The notes below the pieces were generated by a model. It saw only the letters and a list, made by a program, of their open reading frames with translations, was not told where the DNA came from and made no database searches. Shown one piece after another: positions 1-10,609 of a DNA stretch of 64,000 bases. The DNA comes from Ustulina deusta (lineage: Eukaryota; Ascomycota; Sordariomycetes; Xylariales; Xylariaceae). The DNA is taken from NCBI GenBank assembly GCA_023159155.1, contig JAJNNX010000047.1, positions 186,001 through 250,000 on the forward strand. The letters run 5' to 3'. The translations under genes were made by a program, and so were the position numbers. Each line of letters starts with the position of its first letter. The first letter of the stretch is position 1.

Positions 1-2460
1 AAAAACTAAAAAATACTAAAAAAGCTTCTGATTTACGTAAAAAAGTATAAAAAAAAAAAAAACCAGAAATAATTCTAGTAAATCTAAATAAAAATCTAAC
101 TAATACTATAGATTAAAAAAAAATTTCTAAAACTTGCAATAAAAAAAGTTTAGAATAGGAAGCAATAATAGGCATTTTACTAATAAATATACCTATAACT
201 CTAGTAGATATTATAGTAAAAATATATTATTAGGTCTAAAAAGTTTAGATATTTACTAAAAACTAAAAAATTAGTTTTTATAAACTAAATAATAAATTTC
301 TATAAGTATTAAAAAAAAAAAAATTACTGCTTTAGATATTTTATTTTATAATAATCTTTTAAAAAATATAAATATAGTATTAGTTACTTAAAATAGTAAT
401 ATAGTTACTATAAAATAAGGACTAGATTAGATATTTAAATAAAAAAGAAATAATAAAAATAGTTAAAAAATAAATATTAAAACTAATAAAAAAAAAATAG
501 CGCTAAAAAAAAATTTAAAAATAGCAAATAAAAAAAAGTAAAACTATTTAAAAACTAGTACTAATAAGTTTAAAAAGAAAACTATACAAAAAAAAGCCCT
601 AAAGATTTTTTTTTTAAAAAAAGCCCTAGTTTTTAAAGTAATAAAAGTTAAATAAATAACAAAAGATTTTTAAGTTTAAATAATAGCTCTAACGCTAGTT
701 ATTATATCTAATAATTTTTATAATCTAATATATTCTTTTATTATTAAAAAAACTTTTAGAAATACTTTAGACCTATAAAATAGCTAGTTTTTTATAGATT
801 AAATATAATTAATTAATAAATCCTAATAGTAATATTTTTATATAAAAAAACTAACTTTAGTTTTTATTTAAAAACAAACAACAATTAGTTATTTTTATTT
901 TTTAATAAAAACAATAAATATTATTTTTAACCTAGAAGTTTTTTATTTTTAAATGCTTTAGTCTGTTTTATACTATCTAATATAATATAAAAATAAAAAA
1001 AACTAACCTTTTTTTTTTTTTAATGTTTAGCTAAAAATTCTAATATATTTTAAAAACTAACCTTTAATATTCTTAATGCTAAAGAAAGAAAATAACGCCT
1101 AAGAACTCCCTATAAAAATTAAGCCTTTTATATAAATAAAATACCTTAGTATTATTAATTTTTTTGTAGCTATTATAAATCAAAAATAGTACTTATAGGT
1201 TAGAAACCAGATTAGCTAATTTTATAAGTTAGTTATTTGACTTATTTAAAAAAGAATTTTTTTAAAACTAAAAAAAAAGATTATAGTATATATTTTTATA
1301 TATAACTTATGCAAATCGGTTAATAAAATAAATAAATACTCTAACCTATAAAAAGTTTTGCAAAAAAACAATTTTATAAAATTAAAAAATATTAAAATCT
1401 ACCAATATTTTACTTTAAAAAATAAAAATAAGCTATAAAAAAGCTTTAAAAACTATTTAGCTTAGCACAATCTAATCTAGTACTTAAGCAAACCGCTAAA
1501 TATACAAAATATAGGTACTAATTTTGTTATCTTTTTACTAAATAAAAAGCAATACTTAATTAAATTTATTTTGTTCCTTATTTTTACCTAGGTTTAAATA
1601 AAACAATTAGATTTTTATTTCTAGACTAGCATATATATCGACCGAACTAAATTAACTATATTAGCTCTTCTTATTATAAGTAAAAAGCTTATTAATAAAC
1701 TATCTAGGGTTTTTTTTAAAAAACTAAAAAAAAAAGCCTATGCTAAACGTTTAGCACTTAACCTAACAAAAAATTTTTATTTAGCCGAAATAACCAACCT
1801 TAAAGCTAAAATTATTAACTTAAAAAAATTAATACTTAAAAATTAATAAAAAGTTAATTAGTTAAAATAAATTAATATATAGCAAAATTAAAAAAGCGTT
1901 GAAATTAAAAATAATTATAAAATAGCTTAGGCTAAATTAAAAAAAGCTAAAACTATAATTAAATAATTAAAACAAATCAAAACAAAATATAAATTTAAAA
2001 TTATTAGTCTAAATTATAAACTATAATATTCCGAAAAAAATATTTAGTATTTTTAGTTTTAGATTATTAAAATAAAAGTATAACTAGCTAATCAAACCTA
2101 GGTTATAGCTAAAAAAAAAAAAAAAAACAGTTAAATATTACAACAAATATAATAAAAGCTGCAACAAATATTTTAATTATATTAAAGCTAAGCTTAATTA
2201 GTTTAAAAAAAAAATAACTTAACTTTAAAATATTCCTAAAAAAAGAACTAATAATTGCATAATTAGCTAAACTACTTAATATTTTTTTTTTTTTTGTTAT
2301 AGGTTAGGTTTGATTTTTTCTAATACTATTAAATTATTTTATTTATATTAAAATTATCTATTAATAATCTCCGACTATTTTTAATATATTTATATATTTT
2401 TACTACTAAAAAAAGCTACGCTAAATTAGTTCTTATTATTATAACTAAATCAAATCGATT
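1..2460. repeat. AT-rich RIP-degraded relic, unclassified
   Basis: There is no intact reading frame. On the plus strand between about 1500 and 2050 one can follow a degraded frame whose interruptions are mainly TAA/TAG, with many Lys, Leu and Ile codons spaced as in a coiled coil. That is compatible with a RIP-mutated transposon protein, but I do not recognise the family. The 3' end may belong to the LINE that follows, since its endonuclease domain should lie just upstream of the reverse transcriptase at 2640. Long A runs occur at 2113-2127 and elsewhere. Confidence 0.5.
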
Positions 2461-2640
2461 TTTTTTTACTTATAGTGCTTAGTTAGAAAGGAGTTTTGCT
2501 ATATATAGATCCGTACATGTAATCTTATCTATATAGCTAGTTCTAGTCTATAAATTAATAGATAAAAACTATTACCTTTATAATTCAAATTTATTATTTA
2601 GAACATAATAGTTTAGCTTATAATAGACGGACTATTTATC

Positions 2641-5200
2641 CTTTTCGAAGAGTATGTTTCCTGGAGCAAAGTTGAGTCATGTACGATTGGTGCGAATAGT
2701 ACTTCCCCAGGTGTAGACGGTCTTACGGTTCGAATTCTGAAAGCATGCTGGCCTATTGTTGGGGCGTACGTAACGGACCTTTTCTAGAAATGCCTAACGG
2801 CCGGATACCACCTGCGACCCTTTAAGGTAGCCGAGGTGGTCATGATCCCCAAACTAAGCAAATCGAACTATTCCGATCCTAGGGCCTATTGACCCATTTT
2901 GTTACTGTTATACCTAGGAAAGGGTTTTGAGCGGCTAGTAGTACGAAGGATCGCATGGGCCATTATTAAAAGCGGTACCCTAGCGCTATAGCACTTTGGG
3001 GCGCTACCTAAGAGAGCTGCCACCGATCTAGTGGCGGTGCTCATCCATAATATTGAACAAGCTCTCGATTAAGGCATAGTTGCAACACTATATATAGCGG
3101 ATATTAAGAGCGCTTTTAACGCTACGCTTGCTAGCAGACTTGTTGTCTGGATAAGATCGCAAGGTTGGCCCGATTTTTTTATTAGATAAGTCTAGTTATT
3201 TATAACAACCCGCTCTACTAAGATCTGTTTTAAAAATATGATTATAAATACTAAACTTTTCTAGTATGGATTGTTATAAGGGTTACTAGCGTTCCCTATC
3301 CTATATATGCTATATATAAAGCTTATTTACTGATAGCTAGGAACTAAGAGAAAGCGTTTTAGCTATATAAATAATGTTGCTATTCTAAATATTAAAAAAA
3401 TGCTAGAAAAAACAATAATAGAAGCAACTCAAGAACTACGCAAGTTTATTAAATAAAAAACTAATAACGTGATTAAGTTTGACCTAGCTAAAATAGAGGT
3501 AATATATTTTTTAAAAAAAAGGAATAGTAATAACCCTTTAATTTAGCACAATACCTACAAAAAAACAGCGGAGCTATTAATACGCTAGCTAGGTATCCTA
3601 CTAAATAAAAAACTTAAGTTTAAAGACTACGTTAAATATTGGGCAACAAAAGCGAGCTGCATAGCCAACTATATTAGGAGGCTATATAATACTACTTAAA
3701 GACTTCTAGTTGACTTAGCATAGAAAGCTGTAGTAGCATGCGTAATACTAATCCTTACTTATAGCCTAAAGGCCTAGTACCCGGGTCTTAACAAAACAAA
3801 CAAGGATAAATTAAAGTTGTTTTGCTGCATAAAACAATAGCTATAGCAGATAGATGCGGTGCTGCAAATAGCTATATAGGCAGCTTTGCCTGTTTAAAAA
3901 ACATACTTTTTATATATTTTATATTTTAAGTTATAGATCTTTTTAGCGGAGATCTTAGCTGAATTAATTAAGTAACGCTATAGCTTTAGGTTTGGCCGAG
4001 TTAACAAAAATTACTTGCTTGTAAAGCATTTTTCGGTATAAGCGCAAAAAAATATAATAAAACTATAGAAATATTATTAGCTTGTTTTTACGTTTGTACA
4101 ACTAGCTATAAACAAACTATTATTTATAAAGCTACTTAACTAAAGCTACAAAAAAAAAAAAGCTAAGCTTTTTTAAAACTAGCTTAAACAAAAAAACTAG
4201 ACTAATAACTTAGTAGTTTACTTAAACAAGTTTTAATTAATAAAATAAAGCTTTTTTTACATAAGCTAAAGCTTTATAATTAAAAAAGGCAGCTTTACTT
4301 AAAAAGTATATAAAAGCAAAAGTAAGCTATTATAAACCGAGGTAGTAAATACTAAAATATATAGCATACTAATAAAGCTAGCAATAATAAAAGCAATTAA
4401 GCATAACAAACAAATATTTGTTTATTTAAATAATATATTAGTTATAAATAAATTAAACAAAAATCTATTAAAATTATTAAAAAAAAAATTTATATGCTTT
4501 AAAAAACTAGCTAAAGCATATAAATTTAGTATTACTATTAAATAAATACTAAGCTATAAAAATATTAAAAGTAATAAAATTATAAATAAACTTGCAAAAA
4601 ATAATACTATATTAACTTTAAGCACTATAAATATACTAATAGTAGTATAAGCCTAATAATTTATTAATAAACAAAAAAAAAAAGTTTTTAAACTAATAAA
4701 AAATATAAAACAAACTAAAGTATAAAAAAATCAAAACTTATATAGTAGTTTTAAAACATTTAGCTTATTTTAAAAAAAAAATAATATATAAACTACTAGC
4801 AATAAGATTTAAGCATAGCAATTTTGCTTAATATTACAAATATTTTTATTATATTAACTTAAACAACTATTATAACTATAAAAAAAAAAAACCTTTTAGT
4901 ATATTTTTTTTTATAAACAACTATAAAAATATAAACTAATACTTATTTAGATACTAAAAACAGCTTATTTAATATTTTTAAAAAATAAAAGCGTAAAATA
5001 AGTAACGTTTGTAAAAAAAACCAACTTTTTTACAAAAATATGCCTAAAATAACTAATATAAAAAAAAAACAAAAACAGGTTAAATAAACCCAAACCTTAC
5101 AATAATATAAATAGGCACGTAAGCAGCACTAAAATATAATATATAATAATATAAAACCTTTTATAACCCTGCAATATATAGCTCTAGGAAGCGTGGTTAG
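2641..5200 (+). pseudogene. LINE ORF2 relic: reverse transcriptase and RNase H
   Basis: ORF2 of a LINE nicks its target and copies its RNA by target-primed reverse transcription. One frame reads from 2641 to beyond 3400 with stops such as those at 2785, 2890, 2989 and 3070, three of them TAG/TAA and one TGA, as RIP of CAG, CAA and TGG codons would give. Recognisable blocks are TSPGVDGLTV at 2701, FERLV near 2924, ADIKSAFN at 3100-3120, GLLQGLPALPIL near 3270-3300, and the catalytic box at 3361-3390, which reads SYINNVAIL instead of a Y-x-DD-V form. Thumb-like sequence (ILLNKKLKF, near 3597) and RNase H-like sequence (about 4300-4450) follow. The protein cannot be made. Confidence 0.75.
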
Positions 5201-5232
5201 CCCTAACTAAGGATAGCACCCACATTAATATT

Positions 5233-5252
5233 AAATAAATAAATAAATAAAA
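5233..5252 (+). repeat. AAAT tandem tail at LINE 3' end
   Basis: Five units of a four-base AAAT repeat close the LINE. A short tandem tail instead of long poly(A) is usual for several Tad-clade LINEs. The hAT-type DNA starts immediately after it. Confidence 0.7.
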
Positions 5253-5675
5253 CATGTCCATCCGATCGCGCCGGATCTGATGATAACCTCATTCTATTGC
5301 ATCGGATCGGATAGAAAACTCATCCGATCGATGATTCCGACGATATTAGCCAAGAAGAGGCTACTAAGCGAGGCCAGGGGTGCTCAGGGGTAGGTATTGG
5401 TCAGAATCGCCTTGCTCTAATTTTATCTAATTACATGGTCTTCCTTGTATGTTCGCTCCACGCTCTGCACGCGTCTGTCATGTATGTTTGCCTGGGTTTT
5501 TGCTGTGGGATAGCGACTCCTTACTTATCTTCGCAGAGTATACCGGTTCAAAATCTATTAGTTTACAGTTTGCTGCTGCGCTATCCTTTTTATACAGTTA
5601 ATCAAATATATCTTCAGTATAATACACTTACCTTCTTCTGCTTCTTCTGACTTTCCGGGCGTTTCCTACAAAATC

Positions 5676-8406
5676 ATGACGGCAAGTTCAAGTCCCTCTG
5701 CCAGCCCGATGCCTTCATCAGTCTCATCTAGGGCAACTCCCACGCCTTCTCGTCGCCCTCACGGCTTTCCAGATTACAGTGTCTGGACAGAAGAACGATT
5801 TCGCGAGTACCCAGGATACGTCACATGCCACGAGATACGCGCTGAGGTGAAGTGGTGGTGGGAGCATGGCTATCGCCTTCTCAACACTAACAAAGCCCCA
5901 AAGCGCGAGGTCGTATGGGTGTGTGAGTATTGCTTCCGCTCCAAATCTACAATGCCTCGGAAATATACATTTGTTGCTAGTACAAGCCGAAGCATTGAAA
6001 GGCATCTGAAAGATAAGCATCGAGTGGTTAGTTACGTCAAAACCATTGATGGTAGTAGCTTACCATGACATAGAGAGACCCTACCAAACAGCACCATGAT
6101 TCAATTACACGACGACCTCCCACCGAGAATCCATTCACAATAGCCAAAGCCAATGCCGAGAAACCTGACCACCAAGCTATTGTGAGCCACATGCGAAATG
6201 CCTTCGATCCGGCGATGAACAATGTCCTTTTGCTTGACTGGATAACATACCACAACCATCCGTTCAGTATCATCAATAGCGAGAGATTTAGAAGACTCTT
6301 GCAGTATAACAACCCATGGCTCGAGTTAAAGCAAATTCCTTGCGCTAACACACTTGTCAATCTGCTTCAAGTTGAATATAACAACGCTCTAGGACCTGTC
6401 ACAGAGCTATTACAGTCTGCAAAACACAAGATACATTTTATTTTCGATGGATGGACCTCAAAATGGAATAGGTCATTCTTAGGGATCAATGCTTATTTTG
6501 TTGATCGAGATTGGAAACAATGGAAAGTTCTTCTTGGGCTGCCTCCGATAACAAGGCGCCACACAGGAAAAGACATTGCGGACGAAGTGGCCGAAATTTT
6601 AGCACATTATAGCATTATGGATAAGTAAGTTATATTCGTCCCATATTGCTTATATGTTCTATAATCTAATAAAATATCACTAGGGTCGGCTTTTTCACCT
6701 TAGACAACGCTTCTAATAATGATACGGCCATTGACAACCTTTCTTTTGAAATCCCTGGCCTGGACCCTCATGAGGCTCGGCTACGTTGTAGTCCCCATTC
6801 GTTCCACCTGTGTGTGAGACGGATGATGTACGGTGGCACCAAGACGGAGAACAACGACCGATTCATCGATCTTATCACGGCTTGGGGAGACCGTGACTTT
6901 GATGATGTTGACGAGGAGTTAGTGGCCCTTGACGACGCCCTCGCTAGGACTCTTCAAGCCGATGATGATTTCGAAAACGACGATAGCGAGTTAGAAACTC
7001 CAGATACTGAAGATGAACATTTTCACTACCCTGTTCCTACTGTTATCACAAAAGATTCTCTCGAGCAATATCAAAAAAGGGGACCATTTGGCAAGCTACA
7101 TAACCATGGGGTAGTTTTCAAACAAAGCAGTCAGATGTTGGATGCTTGGGAAGAGGCTCAAGTAGCGGCCCACTCGTAAGAAGATTGACCGGTTCGCTGA
7201 CTCTCTCTTCAGATACAGACTAATGAACCTGGAGAGCAGGTTCTCTCATGGGTCTATAACGGTGCCACTCGTTGGACCTCCGATGAATCAATGGCTTCTC
7301 GGGCCCTTCAGAAAAAGAGAGCTCTCGGACGTTTTCACAGCATCGTTGAGGAACGATGGCACCAACGGGGAGGCAAGGAGCATGATAAACCTACCATCTT
7401 GGAAGAGAAGCTATCAGCTCAGGAGTGGCTAATGGTCACAGCTCTTCAAAGAGTCCTTCATCCATTCAAGGTTGCTACCAAGCAACTACAAGGCAGTGGG
7501 ATCCCCGCCGTGCGATCTACATCCGGATCTCTCTCAGAGGTATTCCCCATATATGAGTATCTTCTTGACCACCTTGAACAGGCGGTCGAGGGAATTATTG
7601 TCGAGGGCGACACAGAGGAAACGATCAAGCAAGTGCAGCTATTCGAAGGGATGGACCGGAAGACTCGTCGAATGCTAAAGGTTTACATTCGCCTCGGTTG
7701 GAAGCATCTCAAGAAGTACTACGAGCTGCTTACTCCTGTTGCTTATGTTGCAGCAGTTCTTTTCCATCCTTGTAAGAAATGGAAAGCTCTGGAGCTATTC
7801 TGGGATAGCCTTCCGTCTAGGCAAACCGATGGATGGAAAAGCAAATACAACAGCAAGCTAAGGGAGGTCTGGGAGCGACAATACCAGAACATCACGATAG
7901 ACAACGAGATGGCCACACCTAAGGCTCCGATGGATTACATTGAAAGGCGGATGGCTTTCATCCGTTCCAACGCATCATCACAGCCCCAATCAAGCCAACA
8001 AAGGCGGAATCGTGGCTCGCAAAGGCGGAAGAAGCCTCTAGACGAGTTAGCGCAGTACCTGGAAGAGCCCCCCATCGAAAATGTCACATATAAGGCCGAC
8101 CCCATTCTATGGTGGAGAGACGTGGGTGCATCCCGATTTCCACGGCTGTCGGTTATGGCTGTCGATTACTTAACTATCCCTTCATCCACGGCAGAGACCG
8201 AGAGGCAGTTCAGCAGCTGCGGGAGGATGGATACAGCCAATAGAGGACGAATGGCCTGTTCTTTGCTATCGACGGCGCAGTGTATTAGATCATGGAGTCA
8301 GATTGGCGTCTATATGCCATCTATTCCTTTACATAGGCTCGAAAGCCTTGAGACGAACTGGCAAGATGTATTGCGGTCTTGTGAGGGGTTTGAACCTGAA
8401 GAGTAG
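5676..8406 (+). CDS. hAT transposase (BED finger, hAT dimerisation domain)
   Basis: Cut-and-paste transposase of the hAT superfamily, acting in the nucleus on its own element ends. My gene model is 5676-6026, 6074-6624, 6684-7161 and 7213-8406, giving 857 aa, a normal length for fungal hAT proteins. Intron 1 (GTTAGT...ATAG) and intron 2 (GTAAGT...CTAG) join frames cleanly. Intron 3 is uncertain: the better donor GTAAGA at 7176 breaks the frame, while GTAGCG at 7162 keeps it. Domains in order: a BED-type finger (C-E-Y-C, then H-x4-H, about residues 90-115); an FDGWTS block with Asp near 242; a TLDNAS block with Asp near 308; an acidic insertion (about 375-420); and a C-terminal dimerisation region with ILWWRD, FPRLSVMA and AETERQFS (Glu near 788 or 790). 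All three expected acidic catalytic positions look present. No RIP-type stops are seen, so it may be functional. Confidence 0.85.
6027..6073 (+). other. hAT transposase intron 1
   Basis: A 47-base intron with donor GTTAGT and acceptor ATAG. It joins the BED-finger exon (frame starting at 5676) in phase 0 to the exon that reads RDPTKQ onward. Without it the first frame stops at 6068. Confidence 0.65.
6625..6683 (+). other. hAT transposase intron 2
   Basis: A 59-base intron with a consensus donor GTAAGT and acceptor CTAG. It splits a Lys codon and restores the frame that reads VGFFTLDNAS. Confidence 0.75.
7162..7212 (+). other. hAT transposase intron 3 (boundaries uncertain)
   Basis: Acceptor TTCAG at 7212 is preceded by a pyrimidine tract and a CTGAC branch-like site, and it opens the frame reading IQTNEPGEQV. 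The frame is kept only with the weak donor at 7162. The stronger GTAAGA at 7176 would give a 37-base intron and a frame shift. Either the weak donor is used or the gene carries a lesion here. Confidence 0.45.
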
Positions 8407-8465
8407 AGGTGAATAGCCGGTCACTCCTTTCTCTACTTACAATACATTTCTACCAATCAATACTT

Positions 8466-8632
8466 GCAGTCGATCTGACCGTTCGATCCCATTGGATGAT
8501 AGGGTATCCGATCGCTCCTGATCTGACGAAACCTTCATCAGATCGCGTCAGATCGCGTCGGATCTGACGCCGTGCTCGAGATCCGATATCCGATCGGACA
8601 TGAGTCAAATCCGATCGATCCGACCGATTGAG
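8466..8632. repeat. Subterminal CGGATC-type motif cluster, hAT right end
   Basis: Many copies of GATCCGA, CCGATCG and GATCTGACG in both orientations fill this stretch. The same motif family recurs at 5258-5330 on the left side of the transposase gene (GATCGCGCCGGATC, CGGATCGGATAG, CCGATCGATG). Such clusters at both ends of hAT elements commonly bind the transposase; that role is inferred here. Confidence 0.6.
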
Positions 8633-8641
8633 AAGCCTGCG

Positions 8642-8986
8642 GGAAGTGATAATGCTAAACGAATTGCCATATTTTACACCATATCTCCTCTCGTAGTGGC
8701 TCCATGGCGATCCGGTAAGTACGGGAACGAGGGGTATGTGACTGCTGTGGTCCCCATGTTTAATGGGAAATCGACTACGGGTCGACGAAGACGACGACGA
8801 CACTGGTTTGGGCTCGGTAGAACCCTCGTCTTCCTGGGTCTCCCGGCCAATCACACGTCGTCGCTTTAGCGTGCGGTCCGTCGGGGGACGGCTTATCGGT
8901 GGCGTTGGCTTGGCAACAACGAAGTCTAGCTTACCATCGGATACAGCATCGTCGAGGAAAAGTGTATGCCGGTTAGCAGTCGACAT
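8642..8986 (-). pseudogene. Truncated gene of unknown function, cut at the hAT end
   Basis: The minus strand opens at ATG 8986-8984 and reads MSTANRHTLFLDD, then a basic, Pro/Ser-rich segment (PTPPISRPP, TLKRRRVIG, an SSSSSST run) and GSPWSHYERRYGVKYGNSF, before entering the GATC-rich hAT end at about 8640. Codon use and G+C look like a normal fungal gene. The frame continues to 8450 only through hAT-type repeat sequence, so the natural C-terminus is lost. It lies head-to-head with the DUF3723-like fragment, 243 bp apart, and they may share a promoter. TLKRRRVIG could be a nuclear signal. I do not recognise the family. Confidence 0.5.
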
Positions 8987-9228
8987 TTCGTATTGGGGAT
9001 AAACAATAAAAGAAATTGCAGTTTTCGAAAAGTCCAGCTCGCGTTGGGGTGCAGTCCTATACTAGTAGTATCTTCTTCCAAACGGGATAGAGAAGCAAGA
9101 TGGAGACGAGTATAAAAATAGACGCCAGCCAAGGGTGGCCGTTTCCAGACACGTCGTCTTGGGGATTCAAAGACTGTCTATGCTCAGTGCCGCTCACGAG
9201 TAATGGAATAGTACTATGACTATTATAG
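8987..9228. promoter_or_regulatory. Possible bidirectional promoter between divergent fragments
   Basis: About 240 bp of normal-composition DNA separates the minus-strand gene starting at 8986 from the plus-strand frame opening at 9229. The arrangement suggests a shared promoter. No clear TATA box is visible apart from the weak TATAAAAAT at 9110-9118. Confidence 0.3.
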
Positions 9229-9525
9229 CGAAGAATCTCCCAGGGCTTGCATGAAATCCAAGATGCGCAACTCGTAATGGCGTACTTTGACCTGGAGGCT
9301 CGGTCACGGCAGCTCAACGCCGAAATATCGTCCAAGTTTCAAGGCACTGTCAAGATCGCCTCAGATTGTCTCTTCTTCGACCTGGAAGGGGAGCTGAACA
9401 AGGAAAAGATCAACCGCCTCGTCGACATCTTCAAGCGAGAAAAGTGCGATCGTTTGAGCGACAGCCATGCCATTCCCGGCACCACGACGAAATCCGGAGA
9501 AGAACTGTGCACAGCCATGGGATGA
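9229..9525 (+). pseudogene. DUF3723-like protein fragment
   Basis: The frame opens after a TAG at 9226 and ends at TGA 9523-9525. The first ATG in it is at 9277 (an upstream TTG at 9247 is not a likely fungal start), so the true N-terminus may be in a missing or spliced exon. The block FQGTVKIASDCLFFDLEG, then INRLVDIFKREKCDRL and SHAIPG, resembles my memory of the start of DUF3723 proteins (FQG...FD...RL..IF..E.C.RL...H.PA). The family is large, and here only about 90 aa remain, so it is 3'-truncated. DUF3723 genes are common cargo of Starship giant transposons, but no captain recombinase (DUF3435) is visible in this window. Identification is from remembered motifs only. Confidence 0.45.
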
Positions 9526-9987
9526 GTGCTCTTGTAAAAGAAATCCAATATATGATTATTGGCTGTATTTCTAGCACTAAGCCCCTAATAGGATATGCGC
9601 CGGGGTGGGTGACTACAAATGGGCGCCGGGCCCGGAGTCCGAGCTACCTAGCCCGTTGCTGTACGTGCCGAAGGTGTGACTACACGGAGCGGGGCTGGCT
9701 CGGACGGGGAGAAAGGCGTATTACGGGTTGCTAGAGTATTAAAACATTAAACTAACATAGCATAGTCAACTTAGCTGTATGTTATTGCGTATATTTGACA
9801 AATCAAGCGGCTATACGTCTGTAGCCCTTGATTTTTAAACCATGTTACCCTAGCAGTAATAGCGATTAGATAAAGAACGGTTTATAGGATCTCTTCCCTG
9901 TATGGTAGAGGCCAATATTAAGGCAAAGCAACTAAGTATAACTTAAAGTGGATACTGAAAAATAAAGGAATATAGGGGTAGAATAGC
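9526..9987. other. G+C-rich patch and upstream region, no gene seen
   Basis: 9595-9735 is strikingly G+C-rich and CpG-containing, with two GTGACTACA starts (9608 and 9676) as a short direct repeat. It replaces whatever followed the DUF3723-like fragment. The second copy (TGTGACTACACGG, 9675) could be an LTR start, but no partner was found. 9750-9987 is moderate-composition DNA leading into the promoter of the small gene that follows. Confidence 0.35.
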
Positions 9988-9996
9988 TATAAAAAG
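9988..9996 (+). promoter_or_regulatory. TATA box for the small gene at 10150
   Basis: TATAAAAAG lies about 160 bp before the start codon and is followed by a mixed, then pyrimidine-rich leader (10020-10100). A clear TATA box with a leader of about 130 nt is typical of strongly induced fungal genes. It supports the 10150-10408 model. Confidence 0.5.
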
Positions 9997-10149
9997 GGAG
10001 CCACCGTCCCGGAGCAAGGCAAGGGAACAGACCTCATAGTTTCCTCAGACATTCCAAGCACTTCTTACAACACCTTACTCCTTTTTGAACGTTAAGAGCA
10101 CAGCCTTGCTTTCCTGAGAGGCAAAGAAGGTTTTGTTACTTCCTCGGGC

Positions 10150-10408
10150 ATGAAGTCTTTTGCTTCTAGAATTCAGTTAGAATTTACGGCATATCTGACC
10201 CTTGTGGCATCTGTTATAATGTGTTGCAGAGACCGGCAAGACTGCAAGGTTGCGGTACGTAACAATTTGCCTTGATTTGACTTGTTCTTTAACATAAGCG
10301 TAGGACATCTTTTCTGTAGGGGCTGTTTACTGTTCCTACGGAGGCACAAAAGCCGAGCTTGTCCGATATGTCGTTAAAAATGTTGCAATAGGGATCGTTA
10401 TAATATGA
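10150..10408 (+). CDS. Candidate small secreted Cys-containing protein, two exons
   Basis: Exon 1 is 10150-10254 and exon 2 is 10304-10408, joined by a 49-bp GTACGT...CGTAG intron in phase 0, giving 69 aa. Residues 12-24 (FTAYLTLVASVIM) form a hydrophobic stretch that could be a signal-peptide core, although Arg7 and Glu11 before it are not ideal. Cys occurs at 25, 26, 32 and 45, and the C-terminus is hydrophobic (VAIGIVII). An alternative acceptor (TGTAG at 10319) gives a shorter product of about 58 aa. The gene has its own TATA box and leader, is free of RIP and stands alone amid AT-rich repeats, the genomic setting of many fungal effector genes. I recognise no homologue. It could also be a chance pair of open frames. 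Confidence 0.4.
10255..10303 (+). other. Intron of the small candidate gene
   Basis: Donor GTACGT and acceptor CGTAG bound a 49-base intron of typical fungal length, with TTTAAC as a possible branch site. Both flanking exons stay open in phase 0. A second acceptor sits 16 bases downstream. Confidence 0.45.
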
Positions 10409-10609
10409 CCGACTGTTATTGTTCTTTTTAATTAAAGTGATGTATAAAGTAGTAGAACAGCTCAGCTATAACTAGCTTAGACAATTAATAAGCTAGTTAA
10501 TGTTAGATATAAGCGATAGCATGCAATTGGGTTGAATGTATTGTTTTGGTTGATGTGTTCTTGTAGGTGTTCTCTAGTAATGAACGCGTCTATAGGTAGA
10601 AATGTATGG

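Larger units (their letters stand above)
2461..5252 (+). mobile_element. Tad1-like non-LTR retrotransposon (LINE), RIP-degraded 3' part
   Basis: Reverse transcriptase, a following thumb region, an RNase H-like stretch and a short-repeat tail occur in the order expected for a Tad1-type LINE on the plus strand. Only the 3' part is recognisable; the 5' limit is not visible, so the start given is where the linker before the reverse transcriptase can first be read. The 3' end is marked by an AAAT tail at 5233-5252, directly abutted by the hAT element. RIP is uneven: 2640-3170 is clearly less AT-rich than what follows. Confidence 0.75.
5253..8640 (+). mobile_element. hAT-superfamily DNA transposon, not RIP-mutated
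   Basis: A hAT transposase gene (5676-8406) is flanked on both sides by short DNA rich in CGGATC/GATCCG motifs (5258-5330 and 8466-8632). The motifs resemble subterminal transposase-binding repeats. The G+C level is near normal and CpA/TpG are common, unlike the surrounding DNA, so the copy escaped RIP and is probably young. On the left it adjoins the LINE tail; on the right it seems to cut a minus-strand gene. I could not fix the terminal inverted repeats or an 8-bp target duplication by eye, so the outer limits are approximate. CATGTCC at 5252-5258 and GGACATG at 8596-8602 are one possible pair of ends. Confidence 0.7.

Noticed and set aside
5435..5650. 71-codon plus-strand frame left of the hAT gene
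   Set aside because: It lies between the element end and the transposase start, with no domain, and is most likely untranslated leader sequence of the hAT element.
5724..6360. Minus-strand frames across the first hAT exons
   Set aside because: They overlap the well-supported BED-finger and transposase exons and are antisense shadows.
7223..7678. Alternative plus-strand frames within hAT exon 4
   Set aside because: The frame reading YNGATRW and ending in the dimerisation domain is the conserved one; these are out-of-frame shadows.
9366..9734. 122-codon plus-strand frame overlapping the DUF3723-like fragment
   Set aside because: It is Arg-rich, out of frame with the protein-like reading, and runs into an unrelated G+C patch.
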